From positions 4,612,212 through 4,676,211 of the forward strand of contig NC_031478.1 in the NCBI RefSeq assembly GCF_000006565.2: DNA of 64,000 nucleotides. Reading direction: 5' to 3'. Positions 13,401 to 25,640 of this stretch are shown one piece after another. Position 1 is the first letter of the stretch, and every line of letters begins with the position of its first letter. Under the pieces are notes generated by a model. That model had not been told where the DNA came from. It did not search any database and saw only the letters and a list, made by a program, of their open reading frames with translations. Origin of the DNA: Toxoplasma gondii ME49 (taxonomy: Eukaryota; Apicomplexa; Conoidasida; Eucoccidiorida; Sarcocystidae). A program made the position numbers and the translations under genes.

Positions 13401-15754
13401 GTTTTCCTGGCGAGAGTGATCCGTTTCTCAGACAGTTTTGACGACAGAAATCAAGTTTTCATCTTTGTCGTTCTCTCCGCTCGGCTTGATTCTTCACTCG
13501 AGCGCGAGAATTTCAAGGCTCCCGCAGAGTTTTCTGGCCGTGTCGCGTCTTCCTTTTCTCTTCGTCGCCTCACCTTGTCGCCCTATCCCTTTTCTGCCCT
13601 TAGTCTTGTAAGGTTCGCCAGGTCTCTTGTATAAACCGTTTCCCCACTTTTTTCTCCGTCTTATCTTCACTGTCTCTGCCTCTCTAGCCGTGGCGCCCGT
13701 GTGCCTCTGGACACTGAAAATTCTGACGAAGCAAGACCTCCGTTTCGCAAGAGGTCTCTGGGTTCTTTTTCGAAAACGGAGACAGAAGCCCAACGAGGCG
13801 GAAAGAGAGGCGGACGGAGAGGGCAGAGACGCCGGGAATCACTATACATATATAAATTTATACATTTGAGTCAATTTTTTTCTTTAAAGAGGACTTGCTC
13901 TCCCAGGGAAGGTGTCATTTTTCAGCGCTCCCCTGTTTCCTTTTCCGGGTCCGAAGACTGTGTATTCCGGATGGGACATTCGTCTTGCGCTGTACACTAT
14001 ATCTTTCCGCGTTCCTTGCTACAAGACGTATTCCGTCCTTCTGCTGCTCGTTGTTCTTACCGTTTTGTTCTTTTTTCTGATTGTCTCCCTGAGTCTCGTC
14101 TCCTTCGGTGGGCGTTGCCCGTTCTGCCTCTGCCGGTCGGGAAAATGGCATCTCGTCGTTAAGCTGCATGGCTCTTCCGTTTTGTCGTTCGTTTCTGCTT
14201 ATCGTTCTCCTACACTTTCTCGTCTCTTTCGTCGCGAGGGTAGCGATCTGTCGTCGCCTTCGTCTTCTCTCGATTCCCTTTTCTGCCTTACTCATCTCTG
14301 CGTTTCTCCTCGTGCCGTGGTGTGTGTTAGTGGTATGTTGTCTCCTTTTCCTTGTCGACTTTGTCGTCTTTCCTCGCTCTCTAACTTTGTCTCTTCCCGT
14401 TTTTCTCTGTCTCTCCTTTGGCGTTCCTCCTCTCGACTTCGCAATCACGCGTTTAGGGACGCATGTCGCTTGTCGCCAGTAGCCAGCTTTCTCGAGTGTT
14501 TTCTCTCCTCATGCAAGCCCACCGTCTCCTCTCCAATCCTTTGCCTTTCGGCTCTGCCGCTCGGCACCTTCTCTAATCTCCCGTTGTTTTCTTGGCTCTG
14601 TTGGGTATATCGCGCCTTTTGGGGAGCATTATATACTACGAGTGTTTGGACTACTAGATCAGATCTCGAATGTCTTGGTTCATCCTATGCAGGAACTTCT
14701 GTGTTCATCCGAGTCCTCCGTCTCTGCGCTACTCATTTGTCTCGTGTCTCTGCTGATGCACCGTCTGCTTTGTCACAAGTGACCTGGCTACCAGGTGTGT
14801 CCGGTTTTCTCTGTCTTTATGAGAGGAAAAAAGGGAATATATTTTCTCTGTTGGAGTGTACAGAAGGCCCGCCTCTTTGCGTCCGTCTTTCCATAGCTCC
14901 GTTCGCTCTCTCCGCACTGTCTACAGCCGCACACCTCCTCTCATCTGCCTGTTGTTCGTTCTCTCTAGTTCGTTCTCTCTCGCTTCTTTCCCTCGGCTTT
15001 TCCTCTTATTGACCGCGTAGGTTTTTGTTCAGTACGGAGACACTGTGTTCTTGATTCGCTTCGTTCTGCGTCCCCTGCTCTCCTTGTTCACCGTTTCATC
15101 GTCTTCTTCCTTTCAGTATATCGGCGTTGCGGCGTGTGCCTCGTCGCTTCTTCCTTCGCGTTCGTCTGTTCCACTTTCGGGGCCTCCTCAGTCAGTGTCT
15201 CTGCTCTCTGTCATCCGAGAAAGGTGCCCTTTTCTCCCCCGGTTCCGCTTTCTCCGTCCGCGCTGTTTCTTCGAGTCCGTGCTCAACCCGTGGTGTCTCT
15301 TCTCGTCTCGTCTCTCCACCGTCTCTTGGAGCACCGCCTCCGCCGCCTCTCTTGGTTGTCTGGCTGTTTCGCCTCCTGTCCCTGATTGTCGGTCCTTTTT
15401 CTCGAGTGTCTCATTTCTGTCCGTTTCCTCCTCTCCGTCTATCTCTGTTTCATCTACACTGTCTCTTGTTCTTCATTGTATCGTTCCTCTCCCTAGCGTT
15501 TCCTTTGTCTCCAAAGTCTTCTTTCCCTCTATTGTATCACTCCCCTCCCAAGTGTCTCCTTTGTCTCAACTGTCTCCTTTCTGTACACTGTACCGTTCCT
15601 CTCAACTGTCTCGTGTCTCTCTGTTGTTTCCTGTTTCATCTACCTGCTGGCCGCGCCTTCGTTTCTCCCGCACACCTCTCATCATTGTCCGGCGCCTGTC
15701 GATTTCTTTGCTCCTTCTTCTTGTGTGTCTTCTTTCTTTTCTTCTCACTGGACA
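10492..15754. promoter_or_regulatory. Divergent intergenic region between beta'-COP and the RASP2-like gene
   Basis: About 5.3 kb separates two head-to-head start codons. The left part (about 10.5-12.1 kb) is purine-rich on the plus strand. The right part (about 12.6-15.7 kb) is strongly pyrimidine-rich. Each transcript would therefore have a C/T-rich leader. Open frames of 366 and 335 codons occur in the right half but are built of Ser/Leu/Cys/Phe/Arg from the C/T bias and show no domain. A long 5' leader for the plus-strand gene, possibly with an untranslated intron, is likely. No promoter motif could be assigned with confidence, and transcription starts cannot be placed. Confidence 0.55.
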
Positions 15755-18700
15755 ATGTTTGTCCTCGACCCTGCAGCGATTTGCTGCTGTGCCGTCACAT
15801 GCTGCTGCGGTGTGGGGAGTGTCTGCGCCTATCGAAAAAGGCAGTCAATTCCTCATCCGTCGGAATGCGCGTTGATTGGGAAGATGTATCGTCTGTGTGG
15901 TTGTCACGACCACGACAAATTCGACGTGCTCATAGAGATCCACGAAATCCACGACCTGACACAGTCGGGGAAATTCTTCGTCGAGGTGCATGCAGGCCGC
16001 TCCGAAGAGAGAACCGGCGTCTGCTCAGCCAAAAAAGGACGAGTCGAAATCCAGGTAAAGGTTGTCTTTTTGCCGGATGTATCATGTTACCAATGTTCTG
16101 CGGCCCGGATTATCTTTTCTCGATCAACACATGATGCTCGGGTGGCTCGGCCTCTACAGCTGTGATGGCCTTAGCTAGACTCTGCTAACGCAAGAGAGCC
16201 TACATCCGGCAAACAAAGACCATGCAGACGTGAACACCAGTAGACAAAGGCGCAGTACACGCGCCCCAGCAGAAGCTTAAAGGTAGTCCTGTCTCAGCGA
16301 TACCCGACGCCGCTCTCCGGATCCGTCACCGACCCCGTAGAGAAAACACAGTGGGAAGCAGAGGGGGAACACGAGAGAGTGGAAGAGCAAAACAGGGAAG
16401 AGGGAAGTGAAGCGAAGACGACGGGAAACGAGGAAAAGAGGAAAGGTGAAAGGCGGAAATAGAGATATGTTCCTTCTGTAAACGGATGGCCGTCCCTGTA
16501 GGCAGTGCGACGGGCACACGGCGAGAGGTACGACTTTTGGGATGAGGCGTCAGCAAACAATAGAGACACAGGAGTGGCGCACAACGGGATCGGTCGAGGT
16601 TCTGTGAGCGCTAAGGGAGTCACATCACGCTCGTCGAGTCTTGCCATGTGTAGTATCCGTACATAGGCATCAGAATCAGTGTACCTTGCTGCGTGAGGCA
16701 CTCTACTCCGTATTGGTCAGGCAGAAACTCATGGGTGTATGCACAGAACGAAAGTAAAGAATCCGTTGCCGGTGATGCAGTGGGACACCACAAGCCGAGA
16801 GGAGATGGAGGGTAGCTTCTCCCAGTGAAAAAGACAAGCAGAACGCGTCTACGAAGGACAGGGAGGCGTCGAAGGAGCGAACCCTAGAAGATGGAGTTCC
16901 CGTGCTCCTCTGTCGATTTCCATGTCTTGGCATCGCCGGTGCTTCCGGTTCTTCGTGGGAGCCTGTTTCGAAATTCTGGGCACAAATTCAAGGCTCCATA
17001 CCCACTTACCGGAAATAGAGGAAGGGATGCAAATCTGGCTTCGCGCTTGGTGTCTTTCCTAGCATTGTGCAGTTCCGGGACTTCGTCGTCGGTCAACGCT
17101 GTGGAGAGGTGCGACGAGTTTGCTGTCGGGCTTCTGAATCTCTTTTACGTCTCAGGAGCGCGTGAATATCCATGTACGCCAAGCAGACAAGACTCTCACT
17201 GTGCGTGTCAAGAAGCAGGGGCTCACGTCAACAGAGGCTATCGGCGACGCGGTCATCGGTGTGAAGTCCGAACTCATCGACGGAGCTTTTCCCAAGCGAC
17301 AGTCGTTCTTTTGTCAAAAAGACGGGAAAACTGCCTGTAAAATTGTGGTAAGGCTGTGGTGGTTCGCGTGACGATAGTGTTTTCCTTGTCCTCTCGGGTC
17401 CCCTATTCAGTTTGCTTGGCCGTACTGATATATGGCGTGCTGGCAGGTGAGGCCGCTTTTGCGGGGGCGATGTATTCATGTCTGCGGATGCTTCCATCCT
17501 TCACTGCGTGTTTACACAGATGTGACCATGGAAACAGGGAAACGTAAATGTCCTGTAGAAGTGTGCCACATGTGTGCCTGTCTGTTCTCTCTCGTCGCCA
17601 TACGCTTATGTCGCTCTTCCTCTCTTTGCAGTCCTGTAGCTCCGTGCAGCGCTACGCTCCGGCTTCACTGACCAGCTGAACACCTCCTATGTTCAATGCG
17701 CCAATACTAGGAAGTGAAACAGAGACGAACAGGCAGCCTTTTTACCCCGAAAGTGTCAGTTTCTCGAGGACTATACAGCGTTCCTTTTTGTCAACATGCC
17801 CGTCTGTACTTGCATTTGGAACTTCTGTTGTGGTGGATCCGGCCGCGGCGGGATAAGTTTCCTTCATTTGTGTTTTTTGTCTTAATCGTCTAGGAAGGCT
17901 CGTGTACGGATCGATGGCTTCTGGCTGTGCTCTGGTTCCACCCTTTATGTGTTCTTTAGAGTTGGTGTTCCTTTGAGACCGTCCTGTGTTTCACTTCTCT
18001 GTCCTGTGCTCGCTCTCGTCAGCTGTCCTTTCATCGGCTAGACACAGGGAATGTCTCCCTCGGTGACTTCCAGATGAGCCCCTTGCTTCATCAAGCGCTA
18101 CTGATTGCACAGTCCGAGGCTGAAGCCCGGGGCGAGACGCTACAAGTCGACATCCTGAACATGACGGAGGTAGAACGCCTGCGCTTCCTGTCAAAGGTGT
18201 TGGAGGGGCCTTTGAAGCAAATGAGCTCGATTGGCGGTGCCTGGAAGAACTTATACTTCCGTGCTGCCGAGAGACGAAACGGGAAGTGGGAGTGGCAGTA
18301 CTGGTCCTCGAAGGACGACTGCATGGTACGCGATCAGTAGACCAAACGGAGGAAACGGTGACACGTAGGTAGAAGGACTCACGGGGGAGAGAACCAAGCT
18401 AGAAAGGGGAACCGGAAGACATAGGGAAACGTTTCTGGAGAACTGCGTTACAGAAGGCGTTTTGCAAGGGTGCCACAAATGTGTGCCGAACTGACGGACA
18501 AGAAAAAACATGAGACAGGCCGAAAGAGCGAAGACACATCGATGGTGGGAAATCTGTTTGTTAGTCATCGTTGATTTCACTTGTTTCGCGCACCGATGTG
18601 GTGTCCTTGAATGGTGATGAATCAGGACTTACCTCCTGATTTCGAGCGTCTTTTAGCCTACAGGGTTCTTCCTCTGTCATGGGTCATAGAGAGTGTGTCT

Positions 18701-19545
18701 GTTCGTGCACTTTCAGTAAGGTAGAGTTAAAAACTTTTGGTGACGTTTTTGCTCGCGTGCGTTTGGTATCGGTCGTCCTGCTAGTTCTATCTCCTCTTCG
18801 CCTCTGTGCCTGCAGGCTGCCGCACATCTCACGAATGTGATTGTGTTTGCGTTGTTGGATCATCCTTTGTCTTCAGAGCGGCATAAAGAAGCGAGGGGCG
18901 TACTCGTTTATGGCGATTTCACTGGTACTTCCAGACAAGCATGATCGGCATTGTTTCTATATACGTTACCACGACACGGGAGGGGTACACGACCTCTTTT
19001 TCAAACGCGTAGATCGGGATCGGAATTTGTGGTCAGATGGTCTCTTCGAATTCATTGAGAAGCTGCGCGAGTATTTGGAGAAGCATCCCGAGGTAGCGAT
19101 GTCGGGGCGAGGCGGTCACTCATCCAGAAGAGAAAAGAAGAAAGAAGGCGATGTCGGAGGGAGCAGAACACCCAGGAAGCGCGATGGCAAGGTGTTGACA
19201 CCGAGAACTGGAGCGTCGGACGACGCGGGGGACGATGGAATCAGGGGCAGAAGTCCACGCGGATCAGACCGAAGGGCCTTGTCACATCGAAGCTTTGTAG
19301 ATCCGGCTGAGCTAGCCGAGAAACGACGCGTTCTGTCACCGAGAGAAACTGCAGCAGATGAAATGACGAGGCCCCGTGCTTCAGTCCTCAAAGGGAGAAT
19401 GATCGAAGGATTGATGTACGACAGATCTTTACAACCGGGGGAGAAGAACGAAGAGGCAAGCGAGGCAGACGAAAGACCACGGGAACGAACCGAAGGAGTT
19501 GAGTACGAACGCGAAGAGGAGCAACCCTTACTTTTTACTCAGTAA
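15755..19545 (+). CDS. RASP2: C2 and PH domain protein, RASP2/CERLI1-like rhoptry apical surface protein
   Basis: Four exons, all phase 0: 15755-16054, 17156-17347, 18023-18325, 18877-19545, giving 487 residues. The N-terminus is hydrophobic and cysteine-rich (ICCCAVTCCCGVGSVCAYRK), a likely palmitoylation or membrane-tethering site. A C2-like fold follows at about residues 55-170 (FDVLIEIHEIHDL, GKFFVEVHAG, IGDAVIGVKSELID, KIVLSFHRL). A PH-like fold lies at about 230-335 (GGAWKNLYFRAAE, GKWEWQYW, LWSDGLFEFIEKLREYL). The last 150 residues are polar, charged and probably disordered. In Toxoplasma and Plasmodium this domain order belongs to RASP2/CERLI1, which sits on the cytosolic face of the rhoptry tip, binds acidic phospholipids and is needed for rhoptry discharge. 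The C2 + PH layout is seen; the specific name is recalled from the family and not aligned. The start is the first Met before the Cys cluster. Confidence 0.75.
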
Positions 19546-21976
19546 GGGAGGAGGCCGTGGAGAAGACAGGTTGGGAAGATGCTCGTCCAACACCCACTGA
19601 GCTCTGTCACTGGCCCTCGCCGAAAACTTAAATCGAAACGACCGAAGCGAATACACAGAAATGCCCAGAGAAACAACGTTCCTCTGTGAAGGCGCGAGTT
19701 GGAAACAGACCTGTCGCGCCTACGGAATCTTCTCAGCGGTTCCGCCGTGCAGGCGTTTGTTTTACTCCCTTCGTGTGTAGTTGGTGCTCCTTTCTTTTTC
19801 TCTTTTGTCTTCTCCTCATTCCCCTTCTTAACTCTCATGTCTTCATCATAGTTGTTAGTTTGTGAGTTTCAGCGTGTCCCTGCATTTTCGTGTCGCCGAC
19901 CATGCACAGCTGACTGAGGCTCCTTTTGTAGTAGCTTGAGACTGGGCGGAGGAAAGGCACATCGGACGGTTGCCTGTAGCGCCGCTGAGCATGAGTTGCC
20001 TCGGACGCAGTGAGTGACAAGTTATTTGCTTGAACGTACCGCTGCCTTGATTCCTTCCATACGTTTCTCTTGTCTCTACTGCAGTTGTTTTTGCGGGCGA
20101 GTCACCATGGGCGTTTGCTTTCGGGGAAAAGGGGCGCCAGAGCGGCGAGGGAAAAGGAACTCTGCCTCCCGAAGTTAGCCTACTGATAACATGATGTCTT
20201 GTTTGTCACTTCCAATATGTAAGTGGAAGAGGACAGCAACACAACCCACAGGCGCAGAGTTCAGGAAGTTTCTAGTGAGCAGGTTACACTAGGATGAAGT
20301 GCTGAAACGACGCGTAGGAACACAGGCGCATACGGGCTCACTTGTACGCGATGGAGCAGTCCCTGAAGCCAGCCCCTGGTACGCAGTAAAGGCATCGCGG
20401 TTGTCCTTCCTTCAGGCAACGACCACACTGCTTCTGTGCTTCCGGGCGTATTCGCGTTACTGTGACTTGAAAGTATCTCTATCAGCACGCTAGTGGAGTA
20501 CTGAACAGGAGAGCGAGTGTTGCGAGTGTTCTGGATGAGCCGCTACGCCAATAGCTCGAATAGCCCAAGGACACGGCGGCTACTGCCGTCAGTGGCCGCT
20601 TGCACAGAGAGACTGAAAGTGACCGTTCCGTCAGACAAGTGGCTCTCGTTTGTAACCACACGGGGAACGCCTGACCGGAGTAATTTTGGCGTTCCCTCTG
20701 TGACGCGCCAGTGCGTCAAGCCGAGCCTTACTATGTTTCTATTGAACTGCAACAGATAGCTCTTCAAAGATTTGGGTCCTCACTTCCGGTTTTTTGACGT
20801 GCATATTCGTATCGCTGTCACACGAAACCCGTCCCAAAAGTCGACCCTTCTTCCTAAGTGAACGTGAATGTGGCGGACGACGGTGCTATCGCTGGAGACG
20901 TGGCTGTGAAAACGCAGTCGAGCAGCGCCGACCTGCAAGTCGATTTTCAGGGGTGATCGATATTTTTTTTCTAGCGTTTAGGCATCCCCCACGATGTTCA
21001 ACGGCGAAATGGAACGGCAGCTATCTAGTCAGGAAGCTGTGTAGTATCATGCCAACAGTGTCGAGTAGGGTCTGGGTCAATGAGTATAGAGACCTCGAGC
21101 GAGATACAAGTGTGATAGCCTCTACAATATGATATATGGGTAATCGTAGAGGCCGAACTGTTCTTGGTGCCGTTATAATGCTATACTGACATGGCTCCTG
21201 CCGATCACGTAATACTTTTGCATTGATTCCCAGCAAGCCTAACGGAATAACTGTGATGCCTCACACCCCACCACCGGCATCTCAGTTCGCGACGCACTAA
21301 TCGAACCAGCGGTTCTTCTCCCACCGTCTGAGCGAGGGGACGAAGAGGGAGCTAAGGACTCAGCACTCTTTGAGCGAAGAACAACCGCTATTGTCCACAG
21401 CAGGCGAAGCCGGAAAAGCGTTTCTGATTCCATGTGTAGCTGCCCTACAGGGGATTTCCTGCACGCAGGCAAGATGCTCTCAGCAATGCTGCTTGTCGCA
21501 ATCGCGCACATGTATGCTGTCGAGGGGTAGAGACGCAGCTGCTCGACCCGCAGAACTACTATTGGCATTGCTGTCGATCCTGCGTTCTTTCAGTTCGTGC
21601 AGAGAACGAAATGTTATTGGTCTTGGTCTTTACTCAATACACCGTCGCTGGGGGGTCACACTGGCATACAGACGCATCAATGCGTCTTCCACGGATGCAA
21701 AATCTTCTGAAGCATTCAGGGTCTTCATTGCTTGTTTACGCCCCCACCTCAACTGTTCATGGTTACGCTTCGGCAAACACAGCCTCCGTTTGCCTTTGCC
21801 GCAGCCTGTGTCTGTTGATAGCGGCTCTTGAACGATCCCCAGTACCGCACGTGCTGCTTTGTCGAGCAAGACCACTCCCACAATGCGAATTGTTACAAGC
21901 TACCATATTGTGCCTTTGTCACAGGCGATATGTATTGTTTCTCTTTTTTTCGTGCCTAAACTCTTTTTAATTGAAG
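19546..21976. other. Intergenic, 3' flank of RASP2-like gene and possible 5' part of next gene
   Basis: No recognisable gene in 19.5-21.6 kb. Near the right end, an ATG at 21611 (context ACGAAATG) opens a frame with a hydrophobic start, MLLVLVFTQYTVAGG, that could be a signal peptide. It could form the first exon of the gene at 21977-25640, but I found no convincing donor site in the required phase 1, so it is not joined. Confidence 0.4.
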
Positions 21977-24900
21977 AACGGGATGACGTCAGTCAGTTCC
22001 GAACGGTGATGCTCGGTGTCGAAGCAGCGGACAGCAGCTCAGGTGAGTAAAACATGACTCCTCAACGCCAACGATGAGAGGACGACCCGGTTGGAAGCGA
22101 TGGCAATTGTGGTCTGTTTTTGTTTCAGTACTTCTCACTAGAGATGGGGATCCACGTGGCCGTCGACAAATTCCATCTTCCGGGCAAGGGCTTTCTTTAG
22201 CTACCGTGACTTGTATATCATCCTTCCTACACAACTTGAGCACGCTGTGGACCTCCCACAGGATCATGTTCACGACTTCGTATAAATAGTGAGCTGATAT
22301 CTCACTGTAACGTACTTTAGGGTCTGGGGCGTGATGTAGCGCATCATCGGCATGGTGCATGTATTTATTAACATGCAGAATGGTAGCCAGTGAGACAGCC
22401 GGCAGACTACATCTTTGATTTACAATTACTTGTGAGCTGTGGATGCCGGTTCCAAGTTGATAGAGATTCTTCGTACTGTTTTCTTGAATTCTAAAGGGAG
22501 TCGGCTGCAACTGATCAATTGCACTGATCTGCCATGAAAGCAAAAATCGTAATATACCACTTCATCATTCAGAAGGCCTCCGCGTTGAGTGCCCTTCTGC
22601 CGTTTTTTTCTATGCAGGAGTACGAACCTCCGGACCGGGTTTGGCAGCACCACAAGCCGCTTCCGAAGCCACTGCTCCTCCTAACCAGGAGAGTCCCCCT
22701 GCTCGACCAAGTAAACGTGCTCTTCGTGAACGTGAGGGAACCTGAAAACCTGCGGCATTTCGTCTCATCCAGTAGATGATTGTGACGCAACTCGTGTGCA
22801 ACGCAGGGACGTGTTGGGTGGTGCGACAGGAATGGAGGGGCCACGACCAGTTGTGCAATAGGGTTCGCAGTCCTGTGTCTGCAGGGAATCTGCGCAGTTT
22901 GTCTCGTTTCTTGAAAGGTGTCTGTCGCAACGGGTGTGACTTGGTGATTGCACTGGTGTGCCGCTGCAAGCCTGTGGTGTGTAGGCTGTGACTTCCATCA
23001 TTCAACAGGCCTTCGGCGCTGCTGCGACGATGTCCCTTTTTTGGTCGCAGGACGTCAACCCCCCAGAGCGGTTAGGGCAGCACCACAAGCCGCTTCCGAA
23101 GCCACTGCTCCTCCTGACCAGGAGAGTCCCCCTGCTCGACCAAGTCGACGTGCTCTTCGTGAACGTGAGGGAACCTGAAAACCTGCGGCATTTCGTCTCA
23201 TCCAGTAGATGATTGTGACGCAACTCGTGTGCAACACAGGGACGTGTTGGGTGGTGCAGTAGGAGTGGAGGGGCCACGACCGGGGTTGTGCAATAGGATT
23301 CGCAGTCCTGTGTCTGCAGGGAATCTGCGCAGTTTGTCTCGTTTCTTGAAAGGTGTCTGTCGCAACGGGTGTGACTTGGTGATTGCACTGATGTGCCGCC
23401 GCAAGCCTGTGGTGTGTAGGCTGTGACTTCCATCATTCAACAGGCCTTCGGCGCTGCTGCGACGATGTCCCTTTTTGGTCGCAGGACGTCAACCCCCCAG
23501 AGCGGTTAGGGCAGCACCACAAGCCGCTTCCGAAGCCACTGCTCCTCCTGACCAGGAGAGTCCCCCTGCTCGACCAAGTCGACGTGCTCTTCGTGAACGT
23601 GAGGGAACCTGAAAACCTGCGGCATTTCGTCTCATCCAGTAGATGATTGTGACGCAACTCGTGTGCAACGCAGGGACGTGTTGGGTGGTGCGACAGGAAT
23701 GGAGGGGCCACGACCAGTTGTGCAATAGGGTTCGCAGTCCTGTGTCTGCAGGGAATCTGCGCAGTTTGTCTCGTTTCTTGAAAGGTGTCTTTCGTAACGG
23801 ATGCGAATTAGTGATTGCACTGATGTGCCGCTGCAAGCCTGTGCGTAGGCTGTGATTTTTATGTTAGAGAGGCCTTCGTTGCTGCTGCGACTGTGTTGCT
23901 CTTGTGTTCACAGGACGTCATGCCCCCGTAGAGCAGACGGCAGCAGCACAAGGAGCTTCTGGAGGCAGGCGAGTTCCTGATACTGGCCATCTTGCTTCGT
24001 TGTCTGCACGACAGCACTCCCTTGGAGGTGGGAGGACCTGGGAACCATCGGAAGGTTCTAGCATTCTAAACTTAACACTTGTGGAATGTTGGGAAACTTA
24101 ACTGGTGACAGAGTTTAAAGGACGCGTTACTGCAGGGATCTAGATCCTGAGAGAAACGCCTGACTTGCACAATCTCCGATGTTGCTTGTCGGACGTGACT
24201 GCTTTCGTGGAATCAGGTGGTCATGGTTTGTGGTGGAAGCCGTCAAACTCCCAAGCAGTGAGTGTATTTTCATCAATGTTGCTGCCTGATGTTTACATAC
24301 GGTTGCTTCTAGAGGGAGGAACTTTTGAACCGTAGGGGAATGTGGAATAGCTTGCACCGTACCGTGGCATTAGGCGGCATTTAACATATATAGCTAGACT
24401 TGATGCTCTTTGGTTTCTTTTGTTTTGGTCTTCGCGATAAAAGGAGTTCATATCATGTGCGCTACAGTAACAGGGTTGTGACAGCAGATTTTTCAAGTAC
24501 ATTGAGAGACGTTGTGGGTAAACTCATTCACAGCTGATGTTGCATTCGTATATGGTGCAACTCTGATAGATGAAGTGGTAGTCCGTGTTGATAGTCAACC
24601 TAGAAAGGGTGGTGACATGGCTGCTACTTCGGGTCATGAAGTACCTAGAATCGGGTAGTGCCTGTACCTGACCACGATTGTGTTTTTGAAACCTAGGTGC
24701 GGCGTCAGTCAGGTCGACAAGGAGTAACCCGGCAAGCAATGTTGAAAGATGGAGTAGAGGATTGGCATACGCGAGACGAACTCGTTTAGCTTACGGCCCC
24801 TACAGAGACAACCAAGACTCTCTCATACATTACCCACGTCGGGAAAATCCTCGTCCTTGGATGTTGGCTGCTGCCCGGGAATTAGCGAGTTTGTTGCCGC

Positions 24901-25640
24901 CAGGCGAGAGAGACAGATTCATTGCAGGCGTCAATGTGGATGTACCCGGTACCGAAGAGCAGAGACATGGTATTTCTTTTCCCCAAGCAGAGAATGTGTT
25001 ACAGAAGAGGCTGCCTCTAAAGAAACGGCCTTCATATCGTCCTGTAGAGAGTCCTGCGGTTTCACAAGGTGAGAACCCGTTCCAGACACGTGTTTGTTTT
25101 ATACAGTTCATCTGTATGTCTTCCAGATACTGTGGGACGACACAGATTTTGTGCATCTTCTGGTCTGCCACGAAGTCTGTCCGACACAGACCTGTTCGAT
25201 TTTACGGTTTATCCATCCCCCGACTTGTGCTGTCTGGTCCAACTATTGCAGACCCCTCCACTTCACACTTGCCAGTCATGGAGTTTCAACCTGGTGGTAG
25301 TCCACGAGGAGTGGTCGCGCCTGTTACCACCAGTCTTGACAGACAGCGCGGTGAATCAGACCCTTCAAGTTCACAAAAGGGAGCCTCGCCTCCGTCGGCG
25401 GGGGTTGTATCTGTAGGAGGCATGACGTCGAGTCGACGCAGTCCTTCACCAGTGCGCTCGACGTTATCTTACCCATCTCCATCTCTCGATGTTCCTCGGA
25501 CCGTCTCCGGAGATGGTGCATCAGGGCAGTTGATGGAGACAAACATCTCACCAGCTAGAAAGCCAAGTAGCAGGGCGAGACCAACTGTGATAGTCAGGCC
25601 GTCAACAACAGTGATCGATGTGCCTGATATAATTCAGTAA
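21977..25640 (+). CDS. Unrecognised gene with a tandemly duplicated 114-nt exon; 5' end unresolved
   Basis: No family recognised. Proposed exons: 21977-22042, 22618-22731, 23051-23164, 23485-23598, 23914-24027, 24697-25068, 25252-25640. Every internal exon is a multiple of three and enters and leaves in phase 1, so exons can be copied without breaking the frame. Exons 2 to 5 are copies of one 114-nt exon. Copies 2 and 3 are identical, copy 1 differs mainly at its 5' end, and copy 4 is old and diverged (EQTAAAQGASGGRR against VRAAPQAASEATAP) but has the same length and stays open. The repeated peptide is Ala/Pro/Glu/Arg-rich. The 124-codon exon after it is better ordered (LAYGPYRDNQDSLIHYPRRE; ARELASLLPPGERDRFIAGV). 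The tail is Ser/Pro-rich and disordered. No transmembrane segment is seen in these exons. The true start is probably upstream. Confidence 0.55.
22618..23913 (+). repeat. Three tandem ~433-bp units (exon plus intron), a diverged fourth exon to the right
   Basis: Units at 22618-23050 (433 bp), 23051-23484 (434 bp) and 23485-23913 (429 bp). Each starts with a 114-nt exon followed by about 315-320 bp of intron. The first two introns are nearly identical; the third drifts towards its 3' end. Diverged versions extend left of 22618 (matches such as GATTGCACTG and CATCATTCA) and right into exon 23914-24027. The pattern fits an old duplication followed by recent unequal exchange. Confidence 0.93.

Noticed and set aside
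13912..15012. 366-codon plus-strand open frame
   Set aside because: Composition follows C/T-rich DNA (Ser, Leu, Phe, Cys, Arg), overlapping frames are also open, and no domain or splice logic appears. Treated as leader or intergenic sequence of the RASP2-like gene.
15127..16134. 335-codon plus-strand open frame
   Set aside because: Same pyrimidine-bias artefact; it overlaps the first RASP2-like exon in another frame.
22618..23217. Alternative frame of the repeated exon reading PLPKPLLLLTRRVPLLDQV
   Set aside because: Open in copies 1-3, but copy 4 has a stop near its beginning in this frame. The other frame is open in all four and continues into the next exon.
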